Source: an uncultured Arcanobacterium sp.
GTDB taxonomy: Bacteria > Actinomycetota > Actinomycetes > Actinomycetales > Actinomycetaceae
DNA: 64,000 nt
Direction of reading: 5' to 3'
NCBI GenBank assembly: GCA_958428545.1
Contig: CAUAGM010000004.1
Coordinates: 62,001-126,000 of the forward strand
Position 1 is the first letter of the stretch. Every line of letters begins with the position of its first letter. Position numbers and translations under genes: made by a program. Shown piece by piece: positions 59,717 to 64,000 of the stretch. Under the pieces are notes generated by a model. That model did not search any database. It saw only the letters and a program-made list of their open reading frames with translations, and was not told the DNA's origin.

Positions 59717-61169
59717 TTACCGCCTCATCCTCACCAACATCTATAAACTCTGTAGGCTTTGAAGTACCCTGAGCCAAGTCAGACAGCGCCTTATCAAGAG
59801 CCGCTACCCCTTTAGCTCGCCGAATCTCAGAGCGAATACGCACAATCTGCTCAGCCGTATACCCAAATTCTTCCAACGCCACATCAGTCAACGCTAAATC
59901 AGGCAGCGCACTAATCTGTTTCACCATCGCATCCGCCTGAGACACGATCGACGGCATTGCAGGATTACGCCACCGCGTAGATACGCTCTTTAACTCATCA
60001 TCTACGAAATCAAGCCCATCACGCAGCATCACAATATTTTGATACACGCGAGACAACGCATACCCATTCACACGGTTAGCATTCGCCGCCTCAACAACAA
60101 GCTCCTCCTTCGCCGCATAAATCGCGTCAGCAGAACTCGGATTATCCTGCACAATACCCAACGACGACACAGGAAGCGACGTCGCGGCAGCAAACTCCAT
60201 CGCTAACTCCCGCAACTGTTCAACAAACGGCAACATCGACTGTTGAGGAATCGACGTCACCTCAGGAACATTCCCATCCTCATCACGAGTAATACCCTTG
60301 ACTGAACCCAACTGCCACGTCCACGACGCCTTAATCGCGCTCCACGTCTCTTCATCAAGACCACGCAACAACAAACCAGGCGCTGTATACAACTCCGAGG
60401 AAATATCCATCCGCAACGCTGCCCGCACAGCACGATCCGTAATAGTCATCACCGCACGGCTCACACGAGAACGCCCAAACGGTCGATCCAGCGACGGACG
60501 GAACGGCAAAGCCTCCATCGGTACACGCCCCAAACCATGCGAACGCACATCGCTCACAAACCAGCCACTCCCACGAGTCTCACACACAATCGCATCAAAC
60601 GGCGTCAACAATGTAAGCCTTACAGGACGCTGATATTTATCAGTCGCATTAACCAACAGCCCCGCACTAATCGCACGCCGAGAACGATCCCACACCGCGC
60701 TCGCCCACTGCGCAGAATGAGGCATCACAACAACCTCAGGCTCACCCGACACAGTATCGCCAGGTGTTGTAGAAATAAATGCAACTGAATGAATCAACTC
60801 AGAAACAATCGCTTGCGGCAAATCAACATCGAAACGGTTATCTCGCAAAATATCCGACAACTCGAAAGGATCTTCAGTACCAGACTTCGAAACCACACCA
60901 TCCCACACACACCGCGACGCAAGAGAATGCACAGCTTTTTCTGGCCAACACGACACAACCTCAAGACCACTCGCAATTTCCTCAGGAATAGCAATCCCAA
61001 GATTCTTCACATCAACATGCATATCCACATACTGTTGGCGCAACACATTACGAGCCCACTTACGACTCCACACAGCAACCAGCTCATTAAGCACATCCTG
61101 TGCATCATCTGGCAACCCAGCAACACTAGAAGCCGCACATACCAGTGGCGTTTCACTATACATGTTCAT
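59694..61169 (-). CDS. Portal protein, SPP1 gp6-like
   Basis: A 491-aa portal subunit forming the DNA entry ring. The start region, the DRAVRAALRMDISSELYTAPG block and the LPVSSLGIVQDNPSSADAIYAAKEELV motif are typical of the gp6 family. AGGTGA precedes the ATG. It overlaps the terminase and MuF genes by a few bases. Confidence 0.9.
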   Translation of the reverse strand: MNMYSETPLVCAASSVAGLPDDAQDVLNELVAVWSRKWARNVLRQQYVDMHVDVKNLGIAIPEEIASGLEVVSCWPEKAVHSLASRCVWDGVVSKSGTEDPFELSDILRDNRFDVDLPQAIVSELIHSVAFISTTPGDTVSGEPEVVVMPHSAQWASAVWDRSRRAISAGLLVNATDKYQRPVRLTLLTPFDAIVCETRGSGWFVSDVRSHGLGRVPMEALPFRPSLDRPFGRSRVSRAVMTITDRAVRAALRMDISSELYTAPGLLLRGLDEETWSAIKASWTWQLGSVKGITRDEDGNVPEVTSIPQQSMLPFVEQLRELAMEFAAATSLPVSSLGIVQDNPSSADAIYAAKEELVVEAANANRVNGYALSRVYQNIVMLRDGLDFVDDELKSVSTRWRNPAMPSIVSQADAMVKQISALPDLALTDVALEEFGYTAEQIVRIRSEIRRAKGVAALDKALSDLAQGTSKPTEFIDVGEDEAVNDGSYAA

Positions 61170-62629
61170 ACCAATATCACCTGCTTTTTCCCAGGCTTGC
61201 GCCTATTCGCGCGCGCCGCCCACACGCCAACCGACAACGCCTCAATCGGAGTCTCGTCACCGTCAATAACTGACGATTCCCATCCCCATGCACCATCACG
61301 CCCACGAGAACGCGCATCACACACAGCGACGGATGCGTCAAGCGCATCATCAGCACTAGCAGCCCTAGGGCGAGTCAACGCCCCATCTTTAATTGCTTCC
61401 ATTAGCATTTGACACGCTGTAACATACTCACGCGTGTTCACAATATGCACCATGCGGGCAGGAACTCCACGATCGCTAAGCGCTTGCGCCAACACAGCCG
61501 ACCCAGCCGCGCCAGCAAGCGCGATCATTCCAGTATCACGCCACCGCTCAGCAAGCCAATCAGCCACTGCTGCCACACCACTCTCGGTAGAACCCGTGAA
61601 CGTCCCAATCAAATTAGCGTGCACACCATTCGGATGCTTGACCACACCCACAATCGCTTGACGCTCCCCATCACGAGAAAAAGCAACAGCAAATGACCTC
61701 ACACCAACGCCTGGCGGCTCCCCTATAGTAGACTCCCATAAACGCTCAGAAATAAGCCTGCTTGCCACGCCACACGTATCCCAAATACCTAATGCTTCCC
61801 GCCGAAAACTCTCATTCGACCCCAACTGTTTACGCATACGCAACACAGATTCACGGCTCGTGCGATGCGGATACGACGGGTTAGCTTTCTCCAACTGCCG
61901 CCAATCCACATAGCCGACATCCCAATGATCTACCCCGCACTCAGGGTCGGCGCTAAACTCCACCCACAACGTATCTGGATCTCCTGACAATGCGGCATTA
62001 CGCAACAGCGTGAACGCTTCACCAGGGTCTTTCGGACGCGGAGGAGTGCCCATATACAGCACAAGCCCATTAGTGGCAGCATTCGCCGCAGGAACCATAT
62101 CCGACAGTGCAGATTCCGTTAAAATCTGAGCCTCATCAAAAATTTCTACATCAATCGACGCAAAACCACGCCCAAATCCCTGTTCACGAGCGCCAAACAA
62201 AATACGCGAACCATTAGCAAACTCAATAGCCTGCTTACCATTACCGCCACGCACCTGCCGAATAAACGGGACAACACTTGGATTACGTGCCATGCCCGAT
62301 AACGACGCATACGTCTCGTCCGACGTGCGTGTACGGTGAGCCGTCCACACCACAAACAAATTCTCATGGAGTAAACACATCGCAAACAACATCCACCCAA
62401 CAAGATATGTTTTACCTACCTGCCGAGGAATAGACATACACGCGCCACCAATACCAGCCGCATACACCCCATCACTACGCTTACCCAACAGAAGCGAACC
62501 TAACCCAGCCTGCCACGTATCAAACGTGATACCGAGCCGTTCACACTGTTCCTCAACCACACCCCATCCAGTAGAGACAACACCATCAGGAATATGAAGA
62601 AAACTAGCAAGCTCAGATAGCTTGAGCAT
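61166..62629 (-). CDS. terL: Terminase large subunit
   Basis: ATPase/nuclease that packages DNA. The ATPase adenine/Walker A region is ACMSIPRQVGKTYLVGWML, Walker B is VEIFDEAQ, and a nuclease domain follows. The start is uncertain between 62677 and 62629; the ATG at 62629 begins a natural N-terminus (MLKLSELASFL) and overlaps the small-subunit gene by 17 bp. Confidence 0.92.
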   Translation of the reverse strand: MLKLSELASFLHIPDGVVSTGWGVVEEQCERLGITFDTWQAGLGSLLLGKRSDGVYAAGIGGACMSIPRQVGKTYLVGWMLFAMCLLHENLFVVWTAHRTRTSDETYASLSGMARNPSVVPFIRQVRGGNGKQAIEFANGSRILFGAREQGFGRGFASIDVEIFDEAQILTESALSDMVPAANAATNGLVLYMGTPPRPKDPGEAFTLLRNAALSGDPDTLWVEFSADPECGVDHWDVGYVDWRQLEKANPSYPHRTSRESVLRMRKQLGSNESFRREALGIWDTCGVASRLISERLWESTIGEPPGVGVRSFAVAFSRDGERQAIVGVVKHPNGVHANLIGTFTGSTESGVAAVADWLAERWRDTGMIALAGAAGSAVLAQALSDRGVPARMVHIVNTREYVTACQMLMEAIKDGALTRPRAASADDALDASVAVCDARSRGRDGAWGWESSVIDGDETPIEALSVGVWAARANRRKPGKKQVILV

Positions 62630-62918
62630 CGAACGGGGAATCTTCGACGATTTCAAGAACAACCGCCTCCTCCCCACGCGACGCTTTCACCTGCGCAATA
62701 TCTTCCATAATTTCCCGCAGCCTCTTCGTTAAAGAAGCTAAATCCCTAGCCGAGGTACCTGAATCATCAATAGCTTTCGCTACCCTGTCACGCATCGTTT
62801 CCAACACACCAAGCTCATCATTGGCTTTCGCAGCACTCGAAACCTTCCGATATTTCACTTTTTTCTCTGAGCTCATCCCTCGTTTATCAGACTGCATTCT
62901 TGGAACCTGCTGAACCAT
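62613..62918 (-). CDS. terS: Terminase small subunit
   Basis: A 101-aa helical protein (AKANDELGVLETMRDRVAKAIDDSG) directly upstream of the large subunit. AAAGGAACG precedes the ATG. Recognition by position and size. Confidence 0.75.
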   Translation of the reverse strand: MVQQVPRMQSDKRGMSSEKKVKYRKVSSAAKANDELGVLETMRDRVAKAIDDSGTSARDLASLTKRLREIMEDIAQVKASRGEEAVVLEIVEDSPFDAQAI

Positions 62919-63101
62919 AAAATCACGTTCCTTTCACCCATAAATAGCGAAAACCAGCTCTAGATATTTCTCCCTAACAAAAACATGTATACGCATACAC
63001 ATACATATGCAGACGTGGAAAAACCTAGGGGAGATATCCCTATACCTCTGTGGTGGAGAGAGTTGCCATGGGGAGGGGGTATAGTCCCCACGGCTTTTTA
63101 T

Positions 63102-63404
63102 TCACCAGTTGATGTCTGTTGTTATGCGTGTGGCTCGATGGTGTCGTGCTTGTGGTGCCATGCGGTCGCGTTTGGATTGGTTGCAGCGTCGGCAGATGGT
63201 TTGCCCGTTGTCGAGTGTGTCTGCTCCGCCCCAGCGTGCTGGGATGATGTGGTCGGCTTCTGCGCTTGCTGGTTCGCGTGAGTGTTCGTAGTCGAGGAGG
63301 ATGCCACATAGTGGGCAGTGTGTGATGCCTGCGTTTTTGTCTCTTGTTATGACTTGTTTGCGGAAGTGTTTGTGTTTGGCTGTGCCTGTTCTGTTTGTGG
63401 GCAT
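63102..63404 (-). CDS. HNH endonuclease
   Basis: A 100-aa protein with a zinc-finger CPLCG, the HNH core EADHIIPARWGGADTLDNGQTICRRCNQSK. HNH genes next to terminase support cos cleavage in HK97-like phages. AAGG precedes the ATG. It is the first gene of the leftward late operon. Confidence 0.88.
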   Translation of the reverse strand: MPTNRTGTAKHKHFRKQVITRDKNAGITHCPLCGILLDYEHSREPASAEADHIIPARWGGADTLDNGQTICRRCNQSKRDRMAPQARHHRATRITTDINW

Positions 63405-63859
63405 GGTGTCACCTTCTTTGGTGTGGTGTTTTCATACTGGGAATAGTGTCTACTTTCAATAGTGTCTGTATTTTTCTCAGTGATCGCGAGCATGATAGTA
63501 GTGCGTAGCGGTGTAGTGCTTTAGTTTTGTTTTGGTAGGATCGAGGCTTGTCATGGAGTGGCATGAGTTGTATCGCCTTAAACAAACATTTTATGGAGCA
63601 TTGTGTATGCGAGATCTTTTAAGCGCGCATAGAGAGGTTTTGCTCTTTCTAAGGAGTTGAACCTTACACGCACCTCGCATAAGGGGCGTGGCAACCGTGC
63701 GAAAGACCCCTGCGCGCCTAACACCATGACGCGCAGATATTCACCACACAAAGAGATAGGCAATTGGATACAATTACCCACACCAAATATTACCACTACA
63801 TATAGTGGTAATAAAATATTGGCACACAATATATAGTGTTCGCATGTATTGTGGCATAT
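63405..63859. other. Region without a convincing gene
   Basis: 455 bp upstream of the late operon. It holds two AATAGTGTCT direct repeats 16 bp apart (63442-63451 and 63458-63467), a G+C-rich, possibly structured stretch (about 63655-63730) and an 11-bp palindrome (63788-63813). It likely contains the late promoter, and perhaps cos. Confidence 0.5.
63788..63813. repeat. 11-bp palindrome
   Basis: TATTACCACTA and TAGTGGTAATA with a 4-bp spacer. It lies between two divergent HNH genes and could be an operator. Confidence 0.5.
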
Positions 63860-64000
63860 ATGATATGGAAGAAACACTCGCGCCGCCGCAGCGAACTCCC
63901 CGCCAACTGGGAAACACTCCGCCGTGCCGTATTCACGCGAGACAACTACCGATGCGTTCTATGCGGGCAACCAGCCACTGACTGCGACCATATCGGCGAC
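63860..64000 (+). CDS. Second HNH endonuclease, N-terminal part (runs off right edge)
   Basis: Forty-seven codons starting MIWKKHSRRRSELPANWETL, then TRDNYRCVLCGQPATDCDHI, the first zinc pair and DH of an HNH nuclease. It points right, opposite to the late genes. No ribosome binding site is seen, so the start is tentative. Confidence 0.75.
   Translation, partial: MIWKKHSRRRSELPANWETLRRAVFTRDNYRCVLCGQPATDCDHIGD

Noticed and set aside
63578..63877. 99-codon minus-strand frame
   Set aside because: Overlaps the palindrome and the second HNH gene start, has no ribosome binding site and shows no domain.
63405..64000. Right attachment site of the prophage
   Set aside because: The tRNA-Pro 3' half at 26955-26998 has no second copy near the right edge, so the prophage continues beyond the window.

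Overview
The window reads as an actinobacterial chromosome of moderate G+C. Two clpP genes sit beside clpX, ileS follows a T-box leader of the actinobacterial ultrashort type, IleRS is the long HYGH-type enzyme, and several genes look leaderless. The low G+C for the phylum and the folC-ileS neighbourhood suggest an Actinomycetaceae-like organism; this is inference, not a species call.

Host part (1-26954). A PTS permease N-terminus runs off the left edge, followed by folC and ileS with its T-box (5300-5600), an Ogt-type DNA repair methyltransferase, a Cof-type HAD phosphatase, a leaderless BASS-family transporter, proC, valS, a fadD-type acyl-CoA ligase and an MHS-family MFS transporter. The protease block is clpX, clpP2 and clpP1. 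It is separated from tig by a PadR regulator, ABC ATPase and FtsX-type permease cassette on the opposite strand, whose promoter overlaps a perfect 14-bp inverted repeat. A roughly 780-bp stretch without genes and an amino acid permease lead to the 3' half of a tRNA-Pro(UGG).

Prophage part (about 26955 to beyond 64000). A temperate siphovirus-like prophage of at least 37 kb starts at that tRNA half. Its tyrosine integrase is next to the junction; the other attachment site lies outside the window. The left arm carries an ImmA-like peptidase, a Panacea-GNAT toxin-antitoxin candidate, three diverged copies of an operon built from a lysine-tailed micropeptide, a two-segment membrane peptide and a small helix-turn-helix protein, an orphan 302-aa protein, and a regulator plus SecB-like pair. 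A divergent repressor/Cro switch at 34.8-35.6 kb drives rightward early genes: WhiB/YqaJ exonuclease, recombination partner, replication initiator, SSB and RusA. Late genes run leftward from about 63.4 kb: HNH, terminase, portal, MuF-EndoU toxin fusion and likely immunity protein, scaffold, SU10-like capsid, connectors, tail proteins, frameshifted tail chaperones, tape measure, fibronectin-type fibre, amidase lysin and holin. Hic-like toxin-antitoxin genes occur at 42.3-46.4 kb, some of them between lysin and holin on the opposite strand.

The most novel signal is the triplicated micropeptide operon (30195-33332). Each copy has a near-consensus promoter with 17-bp spacing, a perfect ribosome binding site, a covarying hairpin after the micropeptide, and a downstream element that can pair with the micropeptide start codon. 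This architecture resembles type I toxin messengers. No function can be proven from sequence alone.
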